33,851 nt of DNA. Source: SIG607 sp045586405. Lineage in GTDB: Bacteria > Bacillota > Clostridia > Oscillospirales > Acutalibacteraceae. Where the stretch lies: the NCBI GenBank assembly GCA_045586405.1, contig JAZNAG010000149.1:1-33851 (forward strand). Direction: 5' to 3'. Of this stretch, positions 1 through 7,280 are shown one piece after another. Position numbers and translations under genes: made by a program. Position 1 is the stretch's first letter. Every line of letters starts with the position of its first letter. The notes under the pieces are model-generated. The model was not told the DNA's origin. It made no database searches and saw only the letters and a list, made by a program, of their open reading frames with translations.

Positions 1-130
1 TAAAAACCCTTATCTTTTTAAAGTCGGCGATGTGAGAGTGAAGGTGAGTTTCGGCGGAAACCGGACTTTTACTGATGCTCTCGGTTCAGTATTTTCGTCT
101 GGAGCAAATTACCAAACAAATTTGGGTTGA
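1..130 (+). CDS. C-terminal end of a small transposon protein (TnpW-like), 5' end outside the window
   Basis: An open frame (codons from base 2) runs in from the left edge and stops with TGA at 128-130, giving 42 residues. The visible part includes LFKVGDVRVKVSF followed by a Thr/Asp/Ala/Leu helix, which resembles the single small domain of TnpW-type proteins (a Val/Gly beta hairpin followed by an amphipathic helix). In Tn4451-like elements these are encoded just upstream of the serine recombinase. The identification rests on this weak pattern and on its place 85 bp before the recombinase. It could be an unrelated small ORF of the element. Confidence 0.45.
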   Translation, partial: KNPYLFKVGDVRVKVSFGGNRTFTDALGSVFSSGANYQTNLG

Positions 131-139
131 TTTAAAAGC

Positions 140-186
140 GAAGGTATGGTATACTACGGATGTGTAGAAAAAACGGCCATACCTTC
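140..186 (+). repeat. 10-bp perfect inverted repeat upstream of the recombinase
   Basis: GAAGGTATGG (140-149) is matched by CCATACCTTC (177-186), with a 27-nt interior that contains a further CTAC/GTAG pair. It lies just before the recombinase ribosome binding site (GGAGG, 201-205). There is no T tract, so a terminator is unlikely. It could be an RNA hairpin in the leader or a protein-binding operator controlling recombinase expression. Confidence 0.5.
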
Positions 187-215
187 ATATTAAAAAATAT
201 GGAGGCTTATGCTTT

Positions 216-1925
216 ATGGCAAATTCTAAATATGCAGATATTTTAGAGCAGTCCTCCGTACCAAAAAAGGTTTGGAAGACTGCTCTTTATCTTCGTCTGT
301 CCCGTGATGACGGTACGGAATCGGAGAGTAACTCGATTGCGTCGCAACGAGAAATTTTAAAAGAATATATAAAACGTTATCCCGATATGGAGATTTATGA
401 CATTTATGTGGATGACGGCTACAGCGGTACAAATTTTGACCGTCCTGACTTTAACAGAATGATGGACGATATTTATGCCCACAAGGTAAACTGTGTTTTG
501 GTTAAAGACCTTTCGCGTTTTTCTCGAAACCACACCGAGGGCGGTATCTATCTTGATAAGATTTTCGTAAAACTTGGGGTTCGCTTTATTGCAATTAACA
601 ACCAGATTGATATCGGTATCAGAGGTATAAACTCATTTAACGATTTGGTGAAGGTTGGCGTCACCAATATTATGAATGAATCTCTGGCGGCAAACACGTC
701 TGTTAACGTGCGAGGAACGCTGAACCTCAGACGTCAGCAGGGTAAGTTTATTGGTTCTTTCCCCACATACGGATATCTAAAGGACCCGGACGATAATCAT
801 CATCTTATCATTGATGAGGAAACTGCACCAATTGTTCGAATGATTTTCGAGCGATTTATTGGGGGTGAGAGTATCATTGGCATCACAAAAGACCTTAATG
901 AAATGGGCATACCCAACCCATCAATGTATAAAAAACAAAAAGGCTTCAATTACAGGCATCCCTGTGGCAGAAGCAATGATGGTCTATGGCCTGATAGTTC
1001 GGTGCGCCGAATTTTGCAAAACCGAATGTACGTTGGCGATATGGTGCAGGGCAAGAATACTACCTACAGTTATAAAATTAAGCAGTGCCGTGCAATACCT
1101 AAGGACGAGTGGATTATTGTTGAGGAAACCCATAAGCCTATTATCAGCCACGAAACCTTTGACAAAGCACAGGCACTATTTAACAAGAGTATTCGCAAGA
1201 GCCCCAAAAAGAAAAACGTTGACTTATTTTCTGGGCTTGTGCGGTGTGCTGACTGTAAGCGTGTAATGAACAAAAAGACCAATCAGCACTCTTACGGTAC
1301 GTATCATTACTATCGTTGTGTAACAGCAAGGAAACTTAAAAAATCGGCGTGTACTAATCACACTATCCGCATTGATAAGTTGGAGAAGGCAGTGCTTTTG
1401 ACAATTCAAAATATGATTAATACGGCAATAACAATGAGCGAACTGCTCACGCAAATCAATAATAATTCCGCACGAAAAAAGGAATCAAGTCATATTGAGA
1501 AGGCACTGAAATCTCAGATTTCCGAGCGAGAAAAACTTGTGTCTATGATTACCGACCTTTATCCAGACTGGAAAAGCGGTGTCATCACTGTGGATGAGTA
1601 TCAGATGTTAAAGGAACGGCTTAATGAAAGACTGAGGATTGCTGACGAAAAAATCGCCTCACTTAGCAAATCTGCAGAGCAGTTCCAAGACGGTATTACC
1701 GAAGAGAACGAGTTTGTGGCACGTTTTAAAAAGTATGGCAATATTGAATGTCTTACAAGACCGTTGCTTACCGAACTTGTAGAAGAGATTTTAGTACACG
1801 AGGGCGGAGATATCGAGGTTGTATTCAAGTTCCAAGATGCTTATGCACAGGTGGTTGAATATATAGAACTCAACAAGCAACTTATCGAACCCGAAAAGCC
1901 ACGAAAAAAGAAAAAGACGGCATAA
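216..1925 (+). CDS. Large serine recombinase (site-specific integrase/excisionase, TnpX-like)
   Basis: This 569-residue protein catalyses integration and excision of the element by serine-mediated double-strand cleavage. The N-terminal resolvase domain (about residues 22-165) has the YLRLSRDD block with catalytic Ser29 and the LVKDLSRFSRN block (about 95-105). The Recombinase domain follows (about 180-320). A zinc ribbon has Cys344, Cys347, Cys368 and Cys379, and a Lys/Glu-rich coiled coil spans about 425-485; this layout is the one used by large serine integrases. The start ATG has a good GGAGG 10 nt upstream. The gene is complete with no frameshift, so the enzyme is probably active. It reads in the same direction as the interrupted spoVAD. 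No dedicated excision factor is recognisable in the window. Confidence 0.95.
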   Translation: MANSKYADILEQSSVPKKVWKTALYLRLSRDDGTESESNSIASQREILKEYIKRYPDMEIYDIYVDDGYSGTNFDRPDFNRMMDDIYAHKVNCVLVKDLSRFSRNHTEGGIYLDKIFVKLGVRFIAINNQIDIGIRGINSFNDLVKVGVTNIMNESLAANTSVNVRGTLNLRRQQGKFIGSFPTYGYLKDPDDNHHLIIDEETAPIVRMIFERFIGGESIIGITKDLNEMGIPNPSMYKKQKGFNYRHPCGRSNDGLWPDSSVRRILQNRMYVGDMVQGKNTTYSYKIKQCRAIPKDEWIIVEETHKPIISHETFDKAQALFNKSIRKSPKKKNVDLFSGLVRCADCKRVMNKKTNQHSYGTYHYYRCVTARKLKKSACTNHTIRIDKLEKAVLLTIQNMINTAITMSELLTQINNNSARKKESSHIEKALKSQISEREKLVSMITDLYPDWKSGVITVDEYQMLKERLNERLRIADEKIASLSKSAEQFQDGITEENEFVARFKKYGNIECLTRPLLTELVEEILVHEGGDIEVVFKFQDAYAQVVEYIELNKQLIEPEKPRKKKKTA

Positions 1926-1929
1926 TGAT

Positions 1930-1961
1930 AAAGCGTGTGACAGTTTACCGTCACACGCTTT
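1930..1961 (+). terminator. Intrinsic terminator after the recombinase gene
   Basis: A 12-bp perfect stem (1930-1941 with 1950-1961) and an 8-nt loop directly follow the recombinase stop codon. After AGG comes a TTTTT run. It may also help stop leftward transcription arriving from the opposing operon. Confidence 0.85.
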
Positions 1962-2036
1962 AGGTTTTTCGCTCTAATCCAAACTACAAGAAAGTTGTTT
2001 GTTTTTTAATGTTTTTGCAAAGACACTAATAGTTTC

Positions 2037-2594
2037 TTATTCAATTGTTATAATATCGTTTTCTGTTTTTGGGGTTTTAGAATTATCCCAACCGTCAATA
2101 AAATCAGTATTATGAGGAAATTTACTAATTAAATCATATCCTCTAAAAATCTCGATTTCTTCTGAAAAGGGGCAAGTATCCTTTTTAAACGAGATTTCTC
2201 TATCGCCTAAATCAAAGATAATACCTCTTGTTAACCAAACATTATATGTTTGAGTTCCGTTCTCAAAAATTTGTTGGTTTTCGTTGATTATAGTGATTTT
2301 TTTGATAATTTGATTTACAGGGGTATCAATTTGTTCTGTATCGTCAAAAAAAGATTTAATTTCGTTTTCAGAACATTCTGTTATGCCGAATACAGCATAG
2401 TCATCCTGTTCACCAAAGTAATCTACCGATTTTTGTTCGTTACGAAATTCATAAACTCTTTCATCAACAAATATGCCGATGATTCCTGTAACAGAATTGT
2501 TAAAAACAAATTCATCAGAGCGATATTTTTTGAAAGTTTGTCCTATCATCTGCTTGAAGATGTTAGAATCAAATCTCATATCAATAGTTTTCAT
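2037..2594 (-). CDS. Putative immunity protein paired with the toxin-like gene
   Basis: This 185-residue soluble, acidic protein (many Asp/Glu, pI clearly low by eye) has no signal peptide or membrane segment. I do not recognise its family. Its ATG overlaps the stop of the upstream toxin-like gene by one base (TAATG at 2592-2596) and has an AAGGAG site, so the two are translationally coupled. A compact acidic protein directly downstream of a basic small toxin-like domain is the usual layout of a polymorphic toxin and its immunity partner. That function is inferred from position and composition only. It is the last gene of the leftward operon. Confidence 0.6.
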   Translation of the reverse strand: MKTIDMRFDSNIFKQMIGQTFKKYRSDEFVFNNSVTGIIGIFVDERVYEFRNEQKSVDYFGEQDDYAVFGITECSENEIKSFFDDTEQIDTPVNQIIKKITIINENQQIFENGTQTYNVWLTRGIIFDLGDREISFKKDTCPFSEEIEIFRGYDLISKFPHNTDFIDGWDNSKTPKTENDIITIE

Positions 2595-2968
2595 TATTTA
2601 TCTCCTTCAGTAAAGTGGATTTTTTGATATTTCAATCCACCAGCGTTAGTGCTGTATCTAATATTGATTTCAACAACAGAAGTTCCGTCTGATTTAGAAA
2701 CCTGTCTATAAGATATTATAGTACCGTCAGCCATTTTTGAATACTTTAAATTGCCTCTTGAAGTCTCTATTCCGCCTTTTGCAGCGGTATTGTAGAAAGA
2801 TTTTGCAGTTTCAACAGGATTTTTGCTGATAATATTTCTTGTATGAGAACGGCCCTGTCCTTGAACACCAAAATAGCCGTTTGAATATGAGTAATTACTC
2901 TTTAGTGAAGAAATATTATCAGAAATACTGTGTTGAGTTGTAGTGCCGCCTTTAAAACCAGTTCCCAT
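2594..2968 (-). CDS. Small toxin-like domain protein (orphan C-terminal domain of a polymorphic toxin/phage structural protein type)
   Basis: This 124-residue protein has a low-complexity Gly/Ser/Thr/Tyr start (residues 1-45). A conserved-looking core follows: NPVETAKSFYNTAAKGG, DGTIISYRQVSKSDGT and GGLKYQKIHF. From memory, domains of this pattern occur at the C-termini of clostridial phage capsid and polymorphic toxin proteins. Here the domain stands alone with no secretion or delivery module. The ATG sits directly against the stop of the DUF4417 gene (TAA-ATG) and has an AGAGGAG site. The downstream gene overlaps it by one base and is the probable antidote. No catalytic residues can be assigned. 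It might instead be a small regulatory protein of the element. Confidence 0.55.
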   Translation of the reverse strand: MGTGFKGGTTTQHSISDNISSLKSNYSYSNGYFGVQGQGRSHTRNIISKNPVETAKSFYNTAAKGGIETSRGNLKYSKMADGTIISYRQVSKSDGTSVVEINIRYSTNAGGLKYQKIHFTEGDK

Positions 2969-3625
2969 TTACGCACACTCCTCTTTAGGATGTGTTTGTT
3001 CAAATAAGCTGGGATAGCGGTGAAAATTAGTTTTATCTTCTAAATCTTTAAACACCGCATCAGGCATATATCCGTGAACTAAAACATCAGTAGGCTCAAG
3101 TCTTTTTATCATTTCGGTCAAACCTTGCTTAAAAATTTCTTTTTGCTTGTTTGAACGAATGCAACCGTGAGTGCTGACGGATACGATAGAGTTTTTAGGT
3201 ACCCCAAGGAAGCAATATTCAAAACTGCTTTCATCACTCCATCGTATATTGGGAATAACTGGTATTCCTTGCTTTTGTAGATAGTAACCTACTGCACGGT
3301 TGAAATATGTATTTGTTTGCTGAAGACAAGGGGATTGACCAATCAGCATTGTACAATCGGGGGAAATAACTCCGTCAAATTCCTTTAATAAATCTACATA
3401 TTTTGTAGTTGATGTTAAAACATCAGCAAAGAATTTATCGTGCATATAAAAATGTACGTACTGTCGTTTATCGCTTGTCTGTTTGGCTTTTTCAAAGGGG
3501 ATTAAACCCTTGGGAATCTGTGTGTTTTTTAAATTCATAAGCGCCGGAATCCCTGCGGCACCTACGAATGATGCGCCTTCAACAAGATAACTGTGAAAGC
3601 CATCATCTAAAATGGTTTTACGCAT
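2969..3625 (-). CDS. DUF4417 family protein
   Basis: This is a 218-residue protein of unknown biochemical function. It matches the DUF4417 pattern of phages and mobile elements: a YVHFYMHD block near residue 60, ISPDCTMLIG near 90, a conserved Asn/Tyr-rich NTYFNRAVGYYLQKQGIPVIPNIRW-type segment near 110-135, and VSTHGCI near 155. I chose the ATG at 3625 because GAAAGG lies 9 nt upstream. The longer start at 3646 would add seven residues (MTERCKV); it lacks a ribosome binding site but overlaps the previous ORF's stop as ATGA, so coupling from there is also possible. The gene belongs to the leftward XRE-ImmA operon and is abutted by the toxin-like gene. Confidence 0.75.
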   Translation of the reverse strand: MRKTILDDGFHSYLVEGASFVGAAGIPALMNLKNTQIPKGLIPFEKAKQTSDKRQYVHFYMHDKFFADVLTSTTKYVDLLKEFDGVISPDCTMLIGQSPCLQQTNTYFNRAVGYYLQKQGIPVIPNIRWSDESSFEYCFLGVPKNSIVSVSTHGCIRSNKQKEIFKQGLTEMIKRLEPTDVLVHGYMPDAVFKDLEDKTNFHRYPSLFEQTHPKEECA

Positions 3626-3642
3626 AACTTTGCACCTTTCCG

Positions 3643-3846
3643 TCATCTTTGTGACATAAATTTAGATTTTTCTTTGACTTTTTTACAACAAAAATTTTGC
3701 ATTTTATTCAAATTTTTGTTGCGTTTTTCTCCGAAAGGTGCTATTATGTATTTAGCAGGATACGAATGGCAATATTCGGAGAGAAGCATTGTATTGATTG
3801 CGCCAACAATCTTTACGATGCTTTTTCTTTTTTTAACGACAATCAT
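3643..3846 (-). CDS. Small basic hypothetical protein
   Basis: This 67-residue ORF lies between immA and the DUF4417 gene. It is rich in Lys/Arg/Asn, has a Cys-Cys pair near the C-terminus, and has no recognisable domain. An AAAGGA sequence about 12 nt before the ATG could serve as ribosome binding site, and its stop overlaps the longer possible DUF4417 start as ATGA. It fits the operon spacing, but on length and composition alone it could be non-coding. Confidence 0.35.
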   Translation of the reverse strand: MIVVKKRKSIVKIVGAINTMLLSEYCHSYPAKYIIAPFGEKRNKNLNKMQNFCCKKVKEKSKFMSQR

Positions 3847-3876
3847 TTCACATCACCGTCCTTTCTTATAATTTCT

Positions 3877-4440
3877 TTATTGAAACAAGTCTAATAGACT
3901 GATTTCGTATTTTTTCAAGTTTCCGCCATACTTTAACCAGTTAGTATATCGTTGAAAACAAATATCTGCACAGGGTTGAGAAATATCAAATTTATTAACG
4001 ATGTCCATATAGTCTTCGCATTCGTAGTGGTCAATAAGCGGTGAGGGGGCAAGGGCATATGCTGCATAATAATCCGCAATTTTTCTTGCCAGCTCACTTT
4101 CTTGCTTATGTCCCATTTCTATATGTCCAATTTCATGCATAATTGTAAAACGAACACGCTGAAGTCCTTGAGTATCATCGTAATATATTACGAATGTTTT
4201 AGCATCAGGGTCATAGTGACTAATTCCGTCAATATTGTTTTGTATAAAGTTTATGTAGGTGCTTCTATCAAGATGGGAAAAAGGCTTGATTATATAACCC
4301 TTACGTTTCGCAATATCAAATGGGTCAATGGGTGCTTTGGTTATATTAAGTTCCTTGTAGAGAGAAAATACTTTTTTCTCGATTGTGTCATACATCTTCG
4401 AGGGAAGACGAACTACAGTATATTCGTGTTCGTTTATCAT
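3877..4440 (-). CDS. ImmA/IrrE family metallo-endopeptidase
   Basis: This 187-residue cytoplasmic zinc protease is of the anti-repressor type. It carries the HExxH motif in FTIMHEIGHIEMGH (residues about 100-113). A downstream helix with EQ/ELARKIADYYAAYALAP resembles the third-ligand region of the family (usually E-xx-A-x-x-F-A). In ICEBs1 and related elements ImmA cleaves the adjacent XRE repressor ImmR and so induces excision and transfer genes. Here the start overlaps the XRE gene stop by 4 bp (ATGA), so the two are co-translated. The pair likely controls the host element. Which genes are induced cannot be told from the window. Confidence 0.9.
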   Translation of the reverse strand: MINEHEYTVVRLPSKMYDTIEKKVFSLYKELNITKAPIDPFDIAKRKGYIIKPFSHLDRSTYINFIQNNIDGISHYDPDAKTFVIYYDDTQGLQRVRFTIMHEIGHIEMGHKQESELARKIADYYAAYALAPSPLIDHYECEDYMDIVNKFDISQPCADICFQRYTNWLKYGGNLKKYEISLLDLFQ

Positions 4441-4745
4441 TTATCGAGCAGCACCTTCATTAGTTTCATTTTTTCTTCATCAGTCATATTAGCGGTACTT
4501 CTTGCAACAAGACGATATACCTCTGCAAAATCTTCATTTGAAGAAGTTCCACTGATGAGATAGTCGGATGTGGTGTTAAGGGCAGTGGCGAGGTTTGCAA
4601 CAACTTCTATTTTGGGTTCACGCTCATTTTTAAGATAACGTGACATTGCCGCTTCGGTAACACCTACCATTAAAGCAAGTTCTTTCTGGGTATATCCACT
4701 GGCTTTTAGTAATTTTTCAATTCTATTTCCTATTTTTTCATTCAT
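4437..4745 (-). CDS. XRE-family HTH transcriptional repressor (ImmR-like)
   Basis: This 102-residue DNA-binding protein has its Cro/C1-type helix-turn-helix at about residues 9-62 (GYTQKELALMVGVTEAAMSRYLK is the recognition core). A short C-terminal tail, likely for dimerisation or ImmA recognition, follows. It is the first gene of the leftward element operon and lies behind a consensus promoter (4774-4802) that it may autoregulate. Together with the overlapping ImmA-type protease it forms a standard repressor/anti-repressor switch. Lysogeny-like control of the element is inferred from that pairing. Confidence 0.9.
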   Translation of the reverse strand: MNEKIGNRIEKLLKASGYTQKELALMVGVTEAAMSRYLKNEREPKIEVVANLATALNTTSDYLISGTSSNEDFAEVYRLVARSTANMTDEEKMKLMKVLLDK

Positions 4746-4773
4746 GGCACATACCTTCCTTTCACTTTTAATT

Positions 4774-4802
4774 ATTTTAACATAAAATTATCATTTTGTC
4801 AA
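4774..4802 (-). promoter_or_regulatory. Sigma-A promoter for the XRE-ImmA operon
   Basis: On the minus strand TTGACA (4802-4797) and TAAAAT (4779-4774) are 17 bp apart, about 28 bp upstream of the xre start. This is a near-perfect housekeeping promoter close to the right end of the element. Confidence 0.8.
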
Positions 4803-4901
4803 GTTTTTATTACCAAAATAATATTGTGCGCCATTTTTGTCGGTGTAGATGCATTCGTAAAAAAACAAATTTCAAAAATTTATGGTGTTCTCTTGACATT
4901 T

Positions 4902-5294
4902 TCCCCTGCTGCTTGCTCGACCATATTACAGTTTTTATCCGATACAAATACCAAGCCCAGTGACTATGATATGATTTATACCGGTGATTTGGGACTTGTG
5001 GGCAGCAACCTGTTGAATGAGCTTTGTGAAAACAGGGGAGTTAAACTGTTTCCTTTTCATAAAGATTTTGGCAGTATGATATTTGATATCGTAGGGCAGG
5101 ATGTTCACGCAGGTGGTTCGGGGTGCGGTTGTAGTGCAAGTATGATGTGTTCATATATAATGGATGAAATGAATAAGGGTAATCAAAAAAATATTCTTTA
5201 CTGTGCTACCGGTGCTTTACTTTCACCAACTTCAGTGCTTCAGGGGGAAACTATTCCCGGAATTTGTCATTTAGTAAATATAAAGATTCAGTAA
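4902..5294 (+). pseudogene. spoVAD: 3' part of spoVAD (stage V sporulation protein AD), cut by the element
   Basis: The frame from 4902 to the TAA at 5292-5294 encodes about 130 residues matching the C-terminal third of SpoVAD, the thiolase-fold protein that binds dipicolinic acid for uptake into the spore. Recognisable blocks are SPAACSTI, YDMIYTGDLGLVGSNLL, DVHAGGSGCGCSA and ATGALLSPTS followed by GESIPGI-like GETIPGICH. Full-length SpoVAD is about 335-340 residues; the first 200 are absent. The open frame continues upstream to an ATG at 4824, but those residues are element sequence unrelated to SpoVAD. The remaining part shows no decay. The 5' part should lie left of the element, outside the window. 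Excision would be needed to restore the gene. Confidence 0.85.
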
Positions 5295-5295
5295 A

Positions 5296-5324
5296 AAAAT
5301 ACAGACCGCTTAGGTCTGTATTTT
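5296..5324. terminator. Bidirectional terminator between spoVAD and the GH127 gene
   Basis: A 12-bp perfect stem (5296-5307 with 5313-5324) and a 5-nt loop lie between convergent genes. T tracts on both strands allow termination in both directions. Confidence 0.9.
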
Positions 5325-5327
5325 GCT

Positions 5328-7256
5328 TTATTCAATAACTGGGAATACTGAAATTCTAAGCTTTGCAAGTCCGTAGGGAATAAGTTGTATGTACTCGGTT
5401 TCTCCATAAGCGATTTCTTTTGCTGTTTTTTTGTCCGGTATTGGTGGAGTCATTACAAAATCACCCTGCACCTTCTTATAAACAAAGGATGAATTGATTA
5501 CTGAATTATCGGGACTGTAGACATATCTATCTATTGTATCAGTTTTTATCAATGTCCGATTATCAATTTTTTGAGCAGGAACGGTAACTGTAAGCCTTGG
5601 ATAACTCCAAACATAATTATTGTTTTGTGTTTTTGTGATTTCTATTCCGTTCTTTTTTATAAGGTCCCGTCTTAAGCCGTAATTCCAGTTTCCCACTGGA
5701 TACATATTGTGCGAATAAAAGGAGAAATTATGGTTTTTTGCAATAAATACTTTGTCATTTCTTTCTATGTCAAGGGCAAATAGCAGTGGGCCGTAATCTA
5801 CGTATACACCACCTTCAACGGATTCTTTAAGAATGGGCTGAGTGATAAATGTAAGTGTGATTGTTTCCTTGTCTGACCATTCCTTTTCAGCACAAATAAA
5901 GCCATTTTCCTTAGTAATAGTTGCAGTTGTTTCAAGAATGTAATCATCTGCCCAAGAGGGTAAGCGAAAACCTATTTTACGTTTTACAGCTTTTTTAGCT
6001 TCAATTGTGAATGTGATTTTCAGGTCAAAAGGATATTCGGTTTCCTCAGTGATTTTCAAATCATCATCTTCATAATAATTTGGAGCGTAAAGTGTAGCGT
6101 ATATGCTGTTGTTATCGCCGCTGTGCCATAATTTATTTATGTAATTAGGCATTATTCGGTTAACATTGCCTATGCAGCAAGCCGCCCAACCGTACGGACG
6201 GTACGACATAGTACATGTGCCTTTTGTATAACGGCAATGAGTGGAGTTTTCAGCGGCTATAACTTGATTAGGTGAGGAAAAATACTGTACTGCGGTGAAA
6301 TCAGGCGTTACTACTGCAGGGGCGGCATTAAGACACATTCTTTCTATCAGGTCGAGATATTCTGTATTACCTGTAGCTTGGAAGAAATATCCCAAAGCCC
6401 AACTGTAATCTGCAATATCACAGGTTTCATGCGCCATAATTGCGGTATTGTTTTCAACAAATTCCTCGCTGCTTATAACTCCGTCAATCAAAAGTGCTTG
6501 TTTATTAAGTTTGTGAAGACCGCGAATACCCAAATCAAGATATTTTCTGTCTCCTGTTAAATCCCACATAATTGGGTATAGCTTAAGCATTTCACAGAGT
6601 GTTACACCATGAATGTGATAAGGTGTGTTATTAGTGAGGCTATCAGAAAGAAGCTCGGGCTCTGTAGTAGTTTGATATTTTTCAAAAATTTCAACCGCAG
6701 TTTTTTTGAAAAAATTATCACCGGTGTGTTTGTATAGCCAAGCAAGACATTCTACGTTACAGGCGCTTCTTCCTATATGAATTGGCGGTGTTGATTTATA
6801 ATGGTTAATAAGTGCTTCAAGTATTTTTATGTTATTAGTGGCATCATATTCCGCCATCAGAGCACGGAAGTATACAGCGTGGGGCCAATGCGTAAATTTC
6901 AGTTCTTTTTCAGTATCGCTTTCTTTAGGTGACCTAAAATCTATGGGACCTATATATCCTGAATTTTTGTCAGCAATTTCTAAAGTAGTGTATATGATTT
7001 TGCGTATTTTTGTCAGCAAACTGTCGTTTTGTGATTCATAAGCACATTTTAAGGCTCCATCAACCCAATAAGCTTGTTGTTCGTACGGATACCAATGCTC
7101 AGACGCGTTTTCCGTTGCCCACAAACATATACTTGTGTCAAAAGGAGCTCCGCATTTTTCAATATTACCTGTAATTCCTTTATTTTGTCTGTCTAAATAT
7201 TCTAAAGTCCATCCTTTAGCGCTTATTAAATTAGTAGGGCAGGCGTTAAATTTCAT
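5328..7256 (-). CDS. GH127-type beta-L-arabinofuranosidase (formerly DUF1680)
   Basis: This 642-residue enzyme is predicted to release beta-L-arabinofuranose from pectic or glycoprotein side chains. It has an (alpha/alpha)6 barrel over about residues 10-440, then beta-sandwich regions. Residues expected for the family are present: Glu277 and Cys279 in HETCD, and Cys360-Cys361 in ACCIGN. They match the Glu/Cys set that binds zinc around the nucleophilic cysteine in characterised GH127 enzymes. There is no signal peptide, so it acts in the cytoplasm on imported oligosaccharides. It is the second gene of a leftward operon, 24 bp after the YgjV-GH99-like ORF, with an AGAGGT site before the ATG. 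GH146 or another DUF1680 descendant is possible. Confidence 0.88.
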   Translation of the reverse strand: MKFNACPTNLISAKGWTLEYLDRQNKGITGNIEKCGAPFDTSICLWATENASEHWYPYEQQAYWVDGALKCAYESQNDSLLTKIRKIIYTTLEIADKNSGYIGPIDFRSPKESDTEKELKFTHWPHAVYFRALMAEYDATNNIKILEALINHYKSTPPIHIGRSACNVECLAWLYKHTGDNFFKKTAVEIFEKYQTTTEPELLSDSLTNNTPYHIHGVTLCEMLKLYPIMWDLTGDRKYLDLGIRGLHKLNKQALLIDGVISSEEFVENNTAIMAHETCDIADYSWALGYFFQATGNTEYLDLIERMCLNAAPAVVTPDFTAVQYFSSPNQVIAAENSTHCRYTKGTCTMSYRPYGWAACCIGNVNRIMPNYINKLWHSGDNNSIYATLYAPNYYEDDDLKITEETEYPFDLKITFTIEAKKAVKRKIGFRLPSWADDYILETTATITKENGFICAEKEWSDKETITLTFITQPILKESVEGGVYVDYGPLLFALDIERNDKVFIAKNHNFSFYSHNMYPVGNWNYGLRRDLIKKNGIEITKTQNNNYVWSYPRLTVTVPAQKIDNRTLIKTDTIDRYVYSPDNSVINSSFVYKKVQGDFVMTPPIPDKKTAKEIAYGETEYIQLIPYGLAKLRISVFPVIE

Positions 7257-7280
7257 ATCATACCTCTTATTATTTTGTGT

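Larger units (their letters stand above)
1..4900. mobile_element. Right-hand part of an integrated element carrying a large serine recombinase, inserted in spoVAD
   Basis: The left end lies outside the window. The right end is inferred at about 4880-4905, where SpoVAD homology starts abruptly at the Ser-Pro-Ala-Ala codons (4902-4913) and nothing upstream resembles SpoVAD. Contents seen are a TnpW-like tail, a large serine recombinase and a leftward XRE/ImmA/DUF4417/toxin-immunity operon, all typical of Firmicutes integrative elements. Recombinases of the TnpX type usually use short att sites with a 2-bp core such as GA. A GA lies at 4895-4896, but the exact core cannot be fixed without the left junction or an uninterrupted relative. 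Confidence 0.75.

Noticed and set aside
859..1266. 135-codon open frame inside the recombinase gene
   Set aside because: Alternate frame of a well-supported gene; no initiation site.
4102..4563. 153-codon open frame on the plus strand
   Set aside because: Antisense to immA and xre, both of which have clear domains; no family features of its own.
4824..4901. ATG-started extension of the spoVAD frame, giving a 156-residue ORF
   Set aside because: The first 25 or so residues have no SpoVAD similarity and no ribosome binding site precedes the ATG. They are element sequence read in frame by chance.
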